Shown: positions 28,955 through 38,976, counted from the first letter of the stretch. The stretch: DNA of 64,000 nt from Salinimonas iocasae (GCF_006228385.1 NZ_CP039852.1:1504001-1568000), one strand, 5' to 3'. A program made the numbers and translations. The notes: generated by a model not told the origin, from the letters alone.

Positions 28955-30439
28955 TTAGTTACAGCGGATCCTGGCTACGGCGTCTTGCCAGCGTTTATAG
29001 GCGCTGTCGCGTTCCGACTTTGACAGTCTGGGCTCGAAAACATGTTCGCATCGCCAGCACTCTGATAGCGTGTGCAGGCTTTTATAAATTCCTGACTGCA
29101 AACCCGCCAGGAAGGCAGCGCCCACAGCCGTAGTTTCGGTAATTTCCGGGCGCTGTACTTCCGCGCCCAGAATGTCTGCTAAAAATGCCATCACCCAATC
29201 ATTTTCGGCCATACCGCCATCAACTCTCAGGGCAACAGGGCGGGCACCGTCATTTTCCATTGCCTTTTGTAAATCTTTAGTCTGAAAGCAAACCGACTGT
29301 AATCCGGCAGCGACGATTTCACTGATACCCGTATCCCGGGTTAGCCCCAAAATAGCGCCACGGGCATCCGGGTCCCAATAGGGCGCACCCAGCCCGGTAA
29401 ATGCGGGCACCAGAAAAACGCCGTTGTCTTTACGTGCTTTCTCCGCCAGTTTTTCAGATTCAGCCGCGTCGGTGATTAGTTTCAGTCCGTCTCTTAACCA
29501 CTGCACGGTGGCACCGGCCATAAAAATGCTGCCTTCCAGCGCATAGGTCACCTTGCCATTTAGTCGGTATCCCACTGTTGTTAATAACCGGTTAGTCGAT
29601 ATCATCGGCTCATCACCGGTGTTCAAAATCATAAAGCAGCCAGTTCCGTAGGTGCTTTTCGCCATACCTTTTTCAAAACAGGCCTGGCCAATCAGCGCTG
29701 CCTGCTGATCACCTGCCACGCCCTGAATAGGCACAGCTTTGCCCAATAACGACGATTCAGTTTTACCAAACTCAGAAGCACAATCCTGCACGGTAGGGAG
29801 CATCGAGGCGGGAATGTCGAATGTCTCTAACAAACGTTTATCCCATTGCTGGTTATTAATATCAAACAGCATGGTGCGAGACGCATTGGTGGCATCAGTA
29901 ACATGAGATTTACCGCCGGTTAAACGCCAGATAAGATACGTATCAACAGTGCCAAACAGCAGCTCACCATTGTCCGCGCGTGTACGTGCGTTTTCAACAT
30001 TATCCAGGATCCACGCGATTTTGGTGGCGGAAAAATAAGGGTCGAGCAACAGTCCGGTGGTTTGCGTAATGTAATTAGTCAGCGCACGATCATCATGATG
30101 AGCCTGACAGTATGCGGCGGTCCGACGATCCTGCCAGACAATGGCAGGGTAGACGGGCTCGCCGGTTTGCTTGTCCCATACTATTGTGGTTTCACGCTGA
30201 TTCGTGATGCCAATAGTGGCAATATCCTCAACGCTAATATTGGCTTCATCGACTGCGTCCCGCATGGTATCTACAACGCTCTGCCAAAGCTGCTCGGGAT
30301 CATGTTCCACCCAACCATCCTGCGGATACGACTGCGCAAATTCCTGTTGGGCCATTGCTTTGACATGCCCATCCGGAGCAAAGACAAGCGCCCGTGAACT
30401 TGTGGTTCCCTGATCAATAGCGAGAATATAGTCCTTCAA
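28955..30439 (-). CDS. glpK: Glycerol kinase
   Basis: Phosphorylates glycerol to sn-glycerol 3-phosphate. FGGY-family kinase of 494 residues with [12 protein letters not shown] at the N-terminus, the substrate loop [58 protein letters not shown], and the C-terminal [40 protein letters not shown]. No glpF or glpD is adjacent. Divergent from asd over 236 bases. Confidence 0.96.
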   Translation of the reverse strand: MKDYILAIDQGTTSSRALVFAPDGHVKAMAQQEFAQSYPQDGWVEHDPEQLWQSVVDTMRDAVDEANISVEDIATIGITNQRETTIVWDKQTGEPVYPAIVWQDRRTAAYCQAHHDDRALTNYITQTTGLLLDPYFSATKIAWILDNVENARTRADNGELLFGTVDTYLIWRLTGGKSHVTDATNASRTMLFDINNQQWDKRLLETFDIPASMLPTVQDCASEFGKTESSLLGKAVPIQGVAGDQQAALIGQACFEKGMAKSTYGTGCFMILNTGDEPMISTNRLLTTVGYRLNGKVTYALEGSIFMAGATVQWLRDGLKLITDAAESEKLAEKARKDNGVFLVPAFTGLGAPYWDPDARGAILGLTRDTGISEIVAAGLQSVCFQTKDLQKAMENDGARPVALRVDGGMAENDWVMAFLADILGAEVQRPEITETTAVGAAFLAGLQSGIYKSLHTLSECWRCEHVFEPRLSKSERDSAYKRWQDAVARIRCN

Positions 30440-30675
30440 ACGTTTACTCCTGACAATATGGCTTTTTTATAATTAATGTGTAACTGGTCGTTGAAACGCG
30501 CAAAGCCACGGAAACGATTAGTTTTGTTCTGTAGCATCATCGGGTCTTGCTGGAGACAGATTGATATAGTCCATAGCAAATTTGAATAAACAATAGCGTA
30601 GCACTCGGTTTTTTTTATTAATAGACTCAGGTGGAAAGCTAATGATGTGAATAGAAAAAAAGGGGGAAAAGTATT

Positions 30676-31806
30676 ATGGGCAAGGCGAAAGTAGGGCTGG
30701 TCGGTTGGCGCGGTATGGTAGGTTCTGTGTTAATGGAAAGAATGGCGCAGGAAAATGATTTTAAGCAAATTGAGCCTACTTTTTTCTCCACCTCTCAGGC
30801 GGGAGAGGAAGGCCCGAAATTTGCGGATTATGCTTCGTCATCGCTTAAGGATGCTCATGATATTGAAGCGCTTGCCGCGCAGGATATTATAATCACCTGT
30901 CAGGGAGGGGATTATACCAAATCTGTTTACGATGCATTACGCGATACTGGCTGGCAAGGGTATTGGATAGATGCTGCTTCAGCGCTGCGGATGGATGAGA
31001 GCGCAGTGATAGTGCTGGATCCGGTAAATAAAAGCGAAATAGAGCGTGGCCTGTCGAAGGGGCTCAAAACATTTGTCGGTGGAAACTGCACGGTTTCACT
31101 CATGTTGTTAGCTATGGGGGGGCTGTTTGAAAACGACCTGATAGAGTGGGTGTCTCCTATGACCTATCAGGCGGCATCGGGCTCTGGTGCACAGCACATG
31201 CGTGAACTTTTAACTCAAATGGGCGCCGTTCATGAGCATGTTAAGGATAAACTTGCCGACCCTTCTTCTGCCATTTTAGATATCGATCGCGATGTGACGT
31301 CTTTTATAAACAGCGACGACTATCCAAAGCAATCGTTTGGTGTACCGCTGGCAGGAAGCCTGATTCCTTATATAGATGCTCAGCTTGAAAGTGGCCAGAG
31401 TCGCGAGGAGTATAAGGCGCAGTCCGAGGCAAATAAGATATTAGGCAGACAGGCTCATCCTGTCCCGATTGACGGAATATGTGTAAGAGTAGGGGCGATG
31501 CGTTCGCATAGTCAGGCACTGACAATAAAACTGAAGAAAGACCTGCCACTTAAAGATATTGAAAAGATAATTTCTGAGCATAACGATTGGGTGACCGTGG
31601 TACCTGATACCAAGGAAGCCTCTATGCAATATCTGACACCGGCTAACGTTACCGGTACGTTATCAATCCCTGTGGGACGTCTGCGTAAGCTGAATATGGG
31701 AGAGCAATATCTCTCTGCGTTCACTGTGGGTGATCAGTTGTTATGGGGTGCTGCTGAGCCACTGCGCAGAATGCTCAGAATTCTTCTGGAGCAACAATTT
31801 TCCTGA
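30676..31806 (+). CDS. asd: Aspartate-semialdehyde dehydrogenase
   Basis: NADPH-dependent reduction of aspartyl phosphate to aspartate semialdehyde, the branch point to lysine/diaminopimelate, threonine and methionine. The 376-residue enzyme is of the gammaproteobacterial type: [13 protein letters not shown] nucleotide loop, catalytic Cys138 in [12 protein letters not shown], and [14 protein letters not shown]. Strong GGGGGA ribosome site and a clear terminator after the gene. Confidence 0.95.
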   Translation: MGKAKVGLVGWRGMVGSVLMERMAQENDFKQIEPTFFSTSQAGEEGPKFADYASSSLKDAHDIEALAAQDIIITCQGGDYTKSVYDALRDTGWQGYWIDAASALRMDESAVIVLDPVNKSEIERGLSKGLKTFVGGNCTVSLMLLAMGGLFENDLIEWVSPMTYQAASGSGAQHMRELLTQMGAVHEHVKDKLADPSSAILDIDRDVTSFINSDDYPKQSFGVPLAGSLIPYIDAQLESGQSREEYKAQSEANKILGRQAHPVPIDGICVRVGAMRSHSQALTIKLKKDLPLKDIEKIISEHNDWVTVVPDTKEASMQYLTPANVTGTLSIPVGRLRKLNMGEQYLSAFTVGDQLLWGAAEPLRRMLRILLEQQFS

Positions 31807-31833
31807 ATTAGTGAGTAATTAATATTGCCGCAT

Positions 31834-31873
31834 AAAACTCAGGTAGTCACCAAATGGTAACTACCTGAGTTTT
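31834..31873 (+). terminator. Intrinsic terminator of asd
   Basis: Perfect 14-base inverted repeat beginning AAAACTCAGGTAGT with a 12-base centre, ending in TTTT. The A-run on the other side makes it potentially bidirectional. Confidence 0.88.
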
Positions 31874-31964
31874 ATAAATAATTTGAAAAACTTATAAGAA
31901 AAAATCACATTCCTTTTTAAATGTGGTGCCGTATAAAGGCGCTTCATTTATCAGGAGTTTTATC

Positions 31965-32453
31965 ATGCGTGCTTTTTCTTGTTTCTCTTTTTTCATTTTT
32001 CTTTGTCTGACAGGTGATGCGCAGGCCGCCGAAACTCGCCACTGGGGGGAAGTAAAATTCGGCGGCGCTATCTGGAATGTCATGGATGATGCCGACAGAA
32101 ATGCGCTTCACGGCGCCTATATAATGCCGCCGGTATCATCAGTTTATGACATCCAGCCGAGCGTGTTGGTGATATGGGCCGATGAAGGCCAACATTACTT
32201 TGCTGCAGGCGTTCACAAAACATTTTATCAGCAGGGCGCATTTACAGCCGCGCTGGCGTTTCATGCCGGACTGGTGGATTCACCGGAAGCACTGGGCGAC
32301 AATGTAGAGTTTTATTCAGCGATTAGCGCGCAATATCAATTAACAGAACGATGGGCCACAGAAGTAGAAATCGGCCATATTTCAAACGGTGGGTTAGGAG
32401 AACAGAATCCTGGTTCAGAGGGCGTCACGCTCAGTGTGCGATATGCCCTGTAA
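31965..32453 (+). CDS. PagL-like lipid A 3-O-deacylase (acyloxyacyl hydrolase)
   Basis: Outer-membrane barrel enzyme that removes the 3-O acyl chain of lipid A. The 162-residue precursor has a signal peptide (MRAFSC...GDAQA) and eight-strand barrel-like pattern. The catalytic signature is conserved: His138-x-Ser140-Asn in GHISNGGLGEQNPGSE, and Glu152 lies exactly 14 residues after the His, as in Pseudomonas PagL (H126, S128, E140). I start at ATG 31965, preceded by AGGAG; an upstream in-frame ATG at 31923 lacks a ribosome site and would put 14 extra residues before the signal peptide. Likely alone between asd and the GGDEF gene. Confidence 0.82.
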   Translation: MRAFSCFSFFIFLCLTGDAQAAETRHWGEVKFGGAIWNVMDDADRNALHGAYIMPPVSSVYDIQPSVLVIWADEGQHYFAAGVHKTFYQQGAFTAALAFHAGLVDSPEALGDNVEFYSAISAQYQLTERWATEVEIGHISNGGLGEQNPGSEGVTLSVRYAL

Positions 32454-32563
32454 GCTAAAGCAAACAAAACCGGCGCGTTAATAGTGCCAGCTTAAAAGTA
32501 CCAAAAATAGCCACAACGACTACGCTTTTAGAATAGGGTCGGCTATTGGTGGTACAGCATGTT

Positions 32564-33652
32564 ATGACGCACTCCCCAGAAATTGATCAAAAAAGACTAC
32601 GCAGGGCAGTCATTCTGGGGCCAGTTATTATTGGTATTTTCATGCTGGCGGACATGTCACTGTTGCCGCCATCGCTTTACGGAATTTACCTTGAAAACCG
32701 ATTGCTTTATCAAATGCCAGTGGTGGCCCTCGTAGTCGTCGGTGTTTTTCAAAAGCAGTTTGAGCCCTATCTGAAATTTTTGTTCTCAGTACTTTTGTTA
32801 TGGCTCTGTTTTACCAACTTTGCGTTGATTCACCGCTGCTGGACATACTTTCAATTTGCGTTTCCCTATGAGGGTACAATTCTGTATGCCTTTTTCTGTG
32901 TATTTGCTTTACGTATCCCTTACAAATATACCTTTTTCTGCTGTGTATTGATTCTCAGTGGCTTTTTGTATTTGCTGTATGCAAACGCTATTTACCAGGA
33001 GCGCGGGCCTATATCGGCAGCCTTTGTTGCTGGCGGCCTGTTTATCTGCGTGTATGCCCGCTACCGAATTGACAGATCTTTGCAGAGAATGCGAAGCATT
33101 AATAACGAGCTCAAAAAATTAAGTACGCTGGATCCGTTAACTAATCTGAATAACCGTCGGGCACTCATGCAGTCTAGTGAAGCATTACTCGCTCTGTCAG
33201 CAAGGCAGCAGCTTTCATTCTCCGTATTGCTACTTGATTTAGATGATTTTAAGAAATTTAATGACCATTTCGGTCATCAAAAAGGTGACCAGGCTATCTG
33301 TTTGCAGGCTGACATTTTGCAACAGGTATTCAGACGGCAATCGGATGTTATTAGCCGCTATGGGGGCGAAGAATTTATGGTCGCGTTAAGTGGTATGAGT
33401 GAGTCAGATATTAAACAAAAATGTGAGGAGTTTGAGGCGCAGTGGCAATATCACGCAATGACCCACGCTCCCGATGCGTCACATAAAATTATGACCTGTT
33501 CGGTGGGCGTCGCATTAAGCGAAAATTGTGTGGGTGAAGACCTTACATCGCTGATTCATCATGCTGACCAGGCGTTGTACAAAGTGAAAGTGCAGACAAA
33601 GGGCACATACCACATCACCACTTTGCCTGCACACAGGGGCACTGAATGTTAA
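32564..33652 (+). CDS. Membrane-anchored diguanylate cyclase (GGDEF)
   Basis: About 362 residues: five to six N-terminal hydrophobic segments forming a sensor-like membrane domain, a short coiled-coil linker, then a GGDEF domain with LDPLTNLNNRRAL, the metal/substrate Asp in LLLDLDDFKKFND, and the active-site loop RYGGEEF. It should make cyclic di-GMP. No RxxD inhibitory site is seen at the expected place before GGEEF. Start uncertain: TTG at 32546 and ATG 32564 are both in frame; I take the ATG. Its end overlaps the convergent CurA-like gene by 4 bases. Confidence 0.87.
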   Translation: MTHSPEIDQKRLRRAVILGPVIIGIFMLADMSLLPPSLYGIYLENRLLYQMPVVALVVVGVFQKQFEPYLKFLFSVLLLWLCFTNFALIHRCWTYFQFAFPYEGTILYAFFCVFALRIPYKYTFFCCVLILSGFLYLLYANAIYQERGPISAAFVAGGLFICVYARYRIDRSLQRMRSINNELKKLSTLDPLTNLNNRRALMQSSEALLALSARQQLSFSVLLLDLDDFKKFNDHFGHQKGDQAICLQADILQQVFRRQSDVISRYGGEEFMVALSGMSESDIKQKCEEFEAQWQYHAMTHAPDASHKIMTCSVGVALSENCVGEDLTSLIHHADQALYKVKVQTKGTYHITTLPAHRGTEC

Positions 33653-34647
33653 AGTTTAACCATCAGTTTGCCTTTATTTTTACCTTCAAACAGCAGGTTC
33701 AAACCTTCCATCGCACTGGTTAAACCTTCGATTATGTGAGAACGGTATTTGATTTTGCCCTGTTGCACGTACGGGGTTAACTGGGCAATAAGCTGCGCAC
33801 TATTATCCAGATGGTCCGGCATTGCAAACCCCTGGATCCGGATACGCTTCTTAATCAGTGGTAACCAGTTGGGGCCCGGAGCAGGCGTTTCGGCCTGGTA
33901 GTCTGAGATCATACCGCAGACCACCACGCGCGCGTGAGCATTCATATAATTGACTATATGCGACTGAATAGGGCCGCCGGTATTTTCAAAAAACACGTCG
34001 ATTCTGTCAGGCGCTAACGCTTCAAGTTTTGCCTGTAAATCATCCGTTTTGTAATTAATGGCGCCATCAAACCCAAGTTCATTTGTGATCCAGTCAGCTT
34101 TTTCATCACTGCCTACTACGCCAATGACCCGTAAGCCATCTGCTTTGGCCATTTGACCGACGATGGAGCCCACAGAGCCCGCCGCACCGGTTACAATTAA
34201 GGTCTCACCTTCTTGAGGCTGGCCGATATTCAATAAGCCCTGCGTGGCGGTCAGACCGGGTAAGCCGAACACACATAGCGCGGTTTCCTCATCAACTCCT
34301 TCCTGAAGCTTATTGAGACCCTTACCATCGCTGATGACATACTCCTGCCATCCCATCATGCCCATTACTTTATCACCCTCACTGTAATCAGGGTGGCGTG
34401 AGCTTACTATCGTGCCAACTCCGCTTGAGCGCATTACCTCTCCCAGCTCGACAGGTGCAATATAACTTTCCTCATCCGCGGTCATCCAGCCAAGCATGGC
34501 AGGGTCTAGCGACATGTAGGTCTGCCTGACTAATACCTGATTATTTTCAGGTTCAGGAACCGTTTTCTCCTTTACCTCAAAAAGATGTTCGCCTATTTTG
34601 CCGTCATCAGGACGGTTTTTCAGGTGTATAGCGGTATAGGTTGTCAT
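33649..34647 (-). CDS. NADP-dependent medium-chain oxidoreductase (CurA/leukotriene B4 dehydrogenase type)
   Basis: Zinc-independent MDR-family enone reductase, 332 residues. Substrate-binding GroES-like N-terminus with YMSLDPAMLGWM, and a Rossmann domain with VTGAAGSVGSIVGQMAKADGLRVIGVVGS for NADPH. Close in pattern to curcumin reductase CurA (YncB) of E. coli. It probably reduces alpha,beta-unsaturated carbonyls; the natural substrate is not readable. Upstream, 80 bases away on the same strand, lies a FrnE-like thioredoxin-fold gene, so a two-gene redox operon is possible. Confidence 0.9.
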   Translation of the reverse strand: MTTYTAIHLKNRPDDGKIGEHLFEVKEKTVPEPENNQVLVRQTYMSLDPAMLGWMTADEESYIAPVELGEVMRSSGVGTIVSSRHPDYSEGDKVMGMMGWQEYVISDGKGLNKLQEGVDEETALCVFGLPGLTATQGLLNIGQPQEGETLIVTGAAGSVGSIVGQMAKADGLRVIGVVGSDEKADWITNELGFDGAINYKTDDLQAKLEALAPDRIDVFFENTGGPIQSHIVNYMNAHARVVVCGMISDYQAETPAPGPNWLPLIKKRIRIQGFAMPDHLDNSAQLIAQLTPYVQQGKIKYRSHIIEGLTSAMEGLNLLFEGKNKGKLMVKL

Positions 34648-34728
34648 GTATAACTCCTGTGCCTTTCAGGCGTTGCTGAACGTTTGGCTCTTACGCGGTA
34701 TCAACAGACTCAGACCAGTGCGTTGATG

Positions 34729-35376
34729 TCACACACTTTCTTTTATCGCAATGTCAGAAAGTGCTTTTTCGAGTGCATCCGCTTCCTGTGCACCACTTAT
34801 AAGATATTTCTGGTTAATAACAAACGCAGGTACAGATGTAATACCGGCTTGTTGCCAGAGTTTTTCCTCATCGCGCACAGCCTTGGCGTAATCATCAGAT
34901 TTGAGCACGGCCATCGCCTGATCCCGGTCAAGACCAGCCGAATCGACACAATTCAAAAGTACTTCCTGCTGATCTACAGATTGAGCGTGGCCGAAGTAAG
35001 CGTCGAACAGAGCAAGTTTAAGGGGCGTCTGCTTGTCAAACTGAGCCGACCATTTTAATAATCTGTGAGCATCGAACGTGTTACATGTGTAGCGGCTCTC
35101 CATCTTATCGAAATTGATTCCCAGCGATGTTGCAGCATCTTTCATTTGCTGTTGGGTCTCATCAACCTGCTGCTCGTTCATATTGTACTTTTTTGCCAGC
35201 GCCGGGCCGATAGGCTCGCTGACCGCATCAGGATCAGGATTTAACTCAAATGCACGCCAGCTGATTTCGGCTTGTATATCCGGCGATGCTTCGAGTGCTT
35301 TTTGCAATCTACCAAACCCGATGGCGCACCAGGGACAGGCGATATCTGAAACGATGTCTATGGATAATGTGGTCAT
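34729..35376 (-). CDS. FrnE-like DsbA-family oxidoreductase
   Basis: Cytoplasmic (no signal peptide) DsbA-fold protein of 215 residues with CPWC active-site motif in SDIACPWCAIGFGRL, the FrnE pattern WRAFELNPD, an inserted helical domain with NTFDAHRLLKWS, and cis-proline loop ITSVPAFVINQKYLISGAQ. FrnE-type proteins act as disulfide isomerases or oxidoreductases in stress tolerance. Probably co-transcribed with the CurA-like gene. Confidence 0.9.
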   Translation of the reverse strand: MTTLSIDIVSDIACPWCAIGFGRLQKALEASPDIQAEISWRAFELNPDPDAVSEPIGPALAKKYNMNEQQVDETQQQMKDAATSLGINFDKMESRYTCNTFDAHRLLKWSAQFDKQTPLKLALFDAYFGHAQSVDQQEVLLNCVDSAGLDRDQAMAVLKSDDYAKAVRDEEKLWQQAGITSVPAFVINQKYLISGAQEADALEKALSDIAIKESV

Positions 35377-35667
35377 AATTACCTCTGTAATGCGATTGTC
35401 TGATATGAATGAGGGTGTCCTAACTAATTACAACCACTGTGGTATAGTCAGCTTGTCTCAGAGTGACGGGTTGCATGGTTGTCACTCTCTGGCTACACAA
35501 ATTAACCAGGCCTGATCTTCTGACATGCAGTGCTGGTATAAGTAGCCAAATAACAATAAGATATCCATTACTGACCCGCAGGCGAATAAAATGCGACTAA
35601 TGGTTAGTTGTAGATACCGCGCATGGCGTATATATGTTAGTCATATTCGCAAAAAGGAATTGTAGTA

Positions 35668-36237
35668 TTGGCCTCATCACCTGAAGTGACTCTCGTCACG
35701 TTAACTAAAAATGATATCAGACAAGCCCGTATCTTCTCGGGTATCAGCCCTAAAGCGATGCGCCGGGTTTTCTTTGCATGGATTGCCTTTGTTGTTATCG
35801 TTAGTTTACTGGTTATTTTTGCACCAAAACTGAGCACCTCTTTTACGCTAATTACACTGGGAACGCTTACGGCGTTTACTGTGGCAATGTTTGCGCAAAG
35901 CAGAATATCGGAAGGGTGGCCGGCTATTCTTGCAAAAGATGAACAGCTTCTAATTGTCAGGGACCCCTATAAGCGGGAATTTTTCTGCATCAGCCCAACC
36001 CTGGTCAGTGACATTGAACCTACGGTTATCAAGCCTAATAAAAAAGCGATTGCACTTAAGCTTAATAACGAAAAGCTTTCTGAAGAAGATATTGAGACGC
36101 TCAATTCGGCGGTGTGGCCCAGGGACAATAAGTTACTGGCGCTGGCGCATTTTATTCCCCGGGACAAAGCCTGTAACGCGCTAAGAAACTATATTGATTC
36201 TATCTCTGCAAGCCGGAAAACTGCTTCTCACGTCTGA
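35668..36237 (+). CDS. Hypothetical protein with two membrane helices
   Basis: I do not recognise this 189-residue protein. Residues about 34-52 and 55-75 form a helical hairpin in the membrane; the rest (about 80-189) is a soluble domain with beta-rich pattern (DEQLLIVRDPYKREFFCISPTLVSDIEPTVIKPNKKAI), somewhat like a PH-type or YdbT-like fold, which is a guess. Start is TTG with AAGGA ten bases upstream; no ATG is nearby in frame. Possible hairpins follow at 36260-36292. Confidence 0.65.
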   Translation: MASSPEVTLVTLTKNDIRQARIFSGISPKAMRRVFFAWIAFVVIVSLLVIFAPKLSTSFTLITLGTLTAFTVAMFAQSRISEGWPAILAKDEQLLIVRDPYKREFFCISPTLVSDIEPTVIKPNKKAIALKLNNEKLSEEDIETLNSAVWPRDNKLLALAHFIPRDKACNALRNYIDSISASRKTASHV

Positions 36238-36571
36238 TAGCGTTTTGTCACGAGATAATACCGACAAAGCCGGACAGCAAACTGCTGTCGGTAACTTTTA
36301 TAATCAGCTCGCCTAAAGTTTCTTTATTCTGCACAGTATGCGTAACAGATAACTTGTTCACGCTTAGCTTTTTTGGGAGCTTATCAGCACAGAAACCCGA
36401 TAAAGCCATGAACTGACGTGTTTTTTGATCTGAAAAGATTAATTATGGCCTAAGTTCTGCTTATTAATCGTTTACCTTACTGCCCGGTATATGCCGGTGC
36501 GAAATTTAAGCGCGCTTGATGCGTTGAGACAACCATCAAAAGGTTGCAATATGTGGCTAGCAGGAGGCGCC
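36238..36571. other. Gap before the receiver-domain gene
   Basis: No gene seen. At 36260-36292 two mutually exclusive stems can form (outer ACCGACA / TGTCGGT, inner GACAGCA / TGCTGTC), followed by TAACTTTTATAA, perhaps a weak terminator. The remainder is AT-rich leader with no motif I recognise. Confidence 0.4.
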
Positions 36572-36967
36572 ATGATACAAAAATCCGTTCTTAATGTACT
36601 TTTAGCCGAGGATGATCCGGTAACGGCAAGTACCATAACCAGTGTATTAACCGGACTGGGCTGGACAGTCGATTTTGCTGCCAGCGGTAAAGCCGCTGTA
36701 AGGCTTCAGCAGCAAGGCAATTATGATGTGATACTGCTTGATGATACGCTGCCAGATATGAGCGGGGAGCAGGTTTATCGCGCTATCAAAATGGCAGATA
36801 ATCGTGTACCACCGGTTTTATTTTTGCGAAACAGTGAAGCGCAGAATGGGAAAATTGTGCTCGAAGACGGTGACCAGATGTTACCTGACGTTTCTGATAT
36901 TAAAGATATGATTTCCCGCTGCCACGCACTGGCAGCCACGGCGCCAGCCATGGCTATCAGCGCTTAA
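36572..36967 (+). CDS. Degenerate single-domain response regulator
   Basis: A lone receiver domain of 131 residues. The acidic pocket (AEDD) and the phospho-acceptor Asp57 (VILLDDTLPDMSG) are present, but the usual Thr/Ser switch residue is replaced in VLFLRNSE and the conserved Lys-Pro after beta-5 is missing (QMLPDVSDI). It may act as a phosphorylation-independent or phosphate-sink protein. I start at ATG 36572, which has an AGGAGG site; longer frames from 36491 are not supported. Partner kinase unknown. Confidence 0.8.
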   Translation: MIQKSVLNVLLAEDDPVTASTITSVLTGLGWTVDFAASGKAAVRLQQQGNYDVILLDDTLPDMSGEQVYRAIKMADNRVPPVLFLRNSEAQNGKIVLEDGDQMLPDVSDIKDMISRCHALAATAPAMAISA

Positions 36968-36982
36968 TATCAGGTAGTTTGT

Positions 36983-38017
36983 TTACTCTGACTCCGGATT
37001 CGCTTTATTGTTTGCATCCGGGGCAGAGGAAGACGAACAGGCATCACCTTCCCGGGTAAGGTGTAACTTTGTCAGTAACGGAAAGTGATCGGACCCGTAT
37101 CCTTTTAACCGCTTTATGTCCACCAGGTCGAAATGATCGGTATGGAAAACATGGTCCAGAGGCCATCTTATCAACTTGTGCTTGGCATGGAAGGTATTGA
37201 AGAACCCGCGCCCCCGACGAGGATCCCGGGCCTTACTCAGGCTCCTGAACCTTCTGGTCGTGGGAGACCATGCAACATCATTGAGATCGCCAGCTACAAT
37301 CACCGGTAATTTCTGATCCAATACTTCCTGCCCGACCAGCGTTAACTCCTGATCTCTCGGGCCTGCTGTCTCGTTTTCGGTTGGACTTGGTGGTTTGGGA
37401 TGTAGCAGGTACACAATGACATCATGACCATCTACTTCGATAGTAACCTGCATAGAGGGCACATCGTCCTCAATAATATAACGTAATTCTTTCTCTTTGA
37501 ACGGCAGCTTACTGTAAAGATGCATACCATAGAGGTTTTCTAATGCGCAGGGTATACGGTGGGGATAATCTTTGTGAATGGTTTCAAGAGCATCTTCCCA
37601 GTCTTTGTTACTTTCCAGAGTAACGAGCATATCAGGCTGATACTTCTCGACCAGCTTAATCAGTCCGTCAAAGTTCTTATTGTGCATATAGACGTTGCTG
37701 GTCAGAATGGAAAAGGTTTTCTCTTTCGCCGGCGACTTTATACGTGTGACCTCTTTTGGCCCGAATATCGTGTAGGGAAATACCCATACTGATTGATAGA
37801 TAAAGCACAGAGCAAGGATGATAGCTAATCCTGCTGCCGTCATATCAGCTGTGTAATAAAAATATACACCCCATGCCACAATGGTTATTGCAATTATCAC
37901 CATTTGCTGGACTCTGGGAAATTCCCACACTCTAATCAACCAGTGTTTGCCAGGTAAGTGGGGAGCTACTGTGGTGAAAATCATTAAGCCACTAATTATG
38001 CACAGGACTTCGAACAT
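36983..38017 (-). CDS. Membrane-anchored endonuclease/exonuclease/phosphatase-family protein
   Basis: 344 residues: three N-terminal membrane helices (about 3-18, 38-56 and 62-82), then an EEP hydrolase domain with SILTSNVYMHNKN (metal Asn), DMLVTLESNKDW (catalytic Glu), VYLLHPKPP (His), VIVAGDLNDVAWSP (Asp/Asn), and the final GYGSDHFPLLTKL (Asp-His). All catalytic positions are conserved, so it should be an active Mg-dependent phosphodiesterase or phosphatase; the substrate (nucleic acid, lipid or inositol phosphate) is unknown. The C-terminus is low-complexity. Confidence 0.85.
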   Translation of the reverse strand: MFEVLCIISGLMIFTTVAPHLPGKHWLIRVWEFPRVQQMVIIAITIVAWGVYFYYTADMTAAGLAIILALCFIYQSVWVFPYTIFGPKEVTRIKSPAKEKTFSILTSNVYMHNKNFDGLIKLVEKYQPDMLVTLESNKDWEDALETIHKDYPHRIPCALENLYGMHLYSKLPFKEKELRYIIEDDVPSMQVTIEVDGHDVIVYLLHPKPPSPTENETAGPRDQELTLVGQEVLDQKLPVIVAGDLNDVAWSPTTRRFRSLSKARDPRRGRGFFNTFHAKHKLIRWPLDHVFHTDHFDLVDIKRLKGYGSDHFPLLTKLHLTREGDACSSSSAPDANNKANPESE

Positions 38018-38184
38018 GGATGTTCCTTATTAATATTTTTAGTAAGAGGTGCACGCAGTGATGCAAACGTTTCATTCAAATCTTTACGAATTCATACGAT
38101 TACGGTTCATACCGCAGCCTAATCAATCCTAAAAAGGTGTTATAAAAATGGGGCTGAGAGTAAAAAAGTTTATCTATACGGTAA

Positions 38185-38201
38185 GCCTTGCAAATTAAGG
38201 C
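38185..38201. promoter_or_regulatory. Inverted repeat upstream of the BON gene
   Basis: GCCTT-N7-AAGGC, about 60 bases upstream of a sigma-54-like promoter. A similar CCTT-N7-AAGG repeat lies upstream of the DUF883 operon (47433-47449). Candidate activator site; see findings. Confidence 0.35.
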
Positions 38202-38259
38202 AGGCGAACTCTCGACCGTGCAACTCTAAAAGGTCTGAAAAATTAGGTGGTTAAACGTT

Positions 38260-38275
38260 TGGCACGGCTTTGGCA
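38260..38275 (+). promoter_or_regulatory. Sigma-54 promoter of the BON-domain gene
   Basis: TGGCACGGCTTTGGCA matches TGGCAYRNNNNTTGCW at all but one position and has the strict GG-N10-GC spacing. The predicted start of transcription is near 38286, leaving a short leader with AAGGAGA before the ATG at 38310. Confidence 0.65.
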
Positions 38276-38309
38276 TTCAGGTATCTGAAATATAAAAGGA
38301 GATTTGAAA

Positions 38310-38963
38310 ATGAAACGTACAATACTATCTCTGCTGGTTGCCTGCACCGTAAGTTCAGGTGCTATAGCAGCCGACATGAAGGCTGAAAACGATTGGGAAA
38401 AAGGTGCCAAGGATGCCTGGATCGATGGCAAAGCTGAAGCAACACTGTTGTTTAACGGCAACCTTAACTCATTTGATATCAATACAGATGTTAAAAATGG
38501 AAAGGTTATTCTGACGGGTAACGTTAAAACGTCTGTAGATAAAAAACTCGCTGAAGAGTTGGTAGAAAACATCGAAGGTGTTACCGCCGTTGATAATCGC
38601 CTGACAATAATGAAAGGTATGAAAGGCAGTGAGGGAATGACTGCTTCAAAGGACAAGGATGCTGAAGATGATATGGAAGAAGCAGAAAATAACGCTGAAA
38701 AAGCAACAGAAGACGCTTCAAGTGAATTGTTAGATGCAAAAATTGCAACGGTGATTAAAACGCGCTTGCTTATGGATTCTGATATCTCAGGCTTCGACAT
38801 TGATGTTGATGTAGAGCAGGGTACCGTGACCCTTACCGGTGAAGTTGAATCTGATGCAGAGCGTAACCTGGCGATTGAAATCGCGCAAAACGCGTCTGAT
38901 GTCAGTAATGTAAATGATAATCTTAAGGTGATGCAAGACACAGCAACGGCTGACAAAAATTAG
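38310..38963 (+). CDS. Periplasmic double-BON-domain protein (OsmY-like)
   Basis: 217-residue precursor: signal peptide ending GAIA-AD, BON domain 1 (about 45-108: EATLLFNGNLNSFDINTDVKNGKVILTGNV...VTAVDNRLTI), an acidic linker (about 115-145), and BON domain 2 (about 148-212: KTRLLMDSDISGFDIDVDVEQGTVTLTGEVESDAE). BON domains bind phospholipid surfaces and OsmY relatives protect the envelope under osmotic stress. AAGGAGA supports ATG 38310 over an in-frame TTG six bases earlier. Own sigma-54-type promoter and strong terminator, so monocistronic. Confidence 0.93.
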   Translation: MKRTILSLLVACTVSSGAIAADMKAENDWEKGAKDAWIDGKAEATLLFNGNLNSFDINTDVKNGKVILTGNVKTSVDKKLAEELVENIEGVTAVDNRLTIMKGMKGSEGMTASKDKDAEDDMEEAENNAEKATEDASSELLDAKIATVIKTRLLMDSDISGFDIDVDVEQGTVTLTGEVESDAERNLAIEIAQNASDVSNVNDNLKVMQDTATADKN

Positions 38964-38976
38964 TCTTAGCAATCCT

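Noticed and set aside
36260..36292. Mutually exclusive hairpins resembling a riboswitch or attenuator
   Set aside because: Short stems, more simply read as a weak terminator of the preceding gene; no known aptamer motif.
38243..38956. 237-codon minus-strand frame opposite the BON gene
   Set aside because: Ser/Thr-rich composition of an antisense shadow; the plus strand has signal peptide, two BON domains, ribosome site and terminator.
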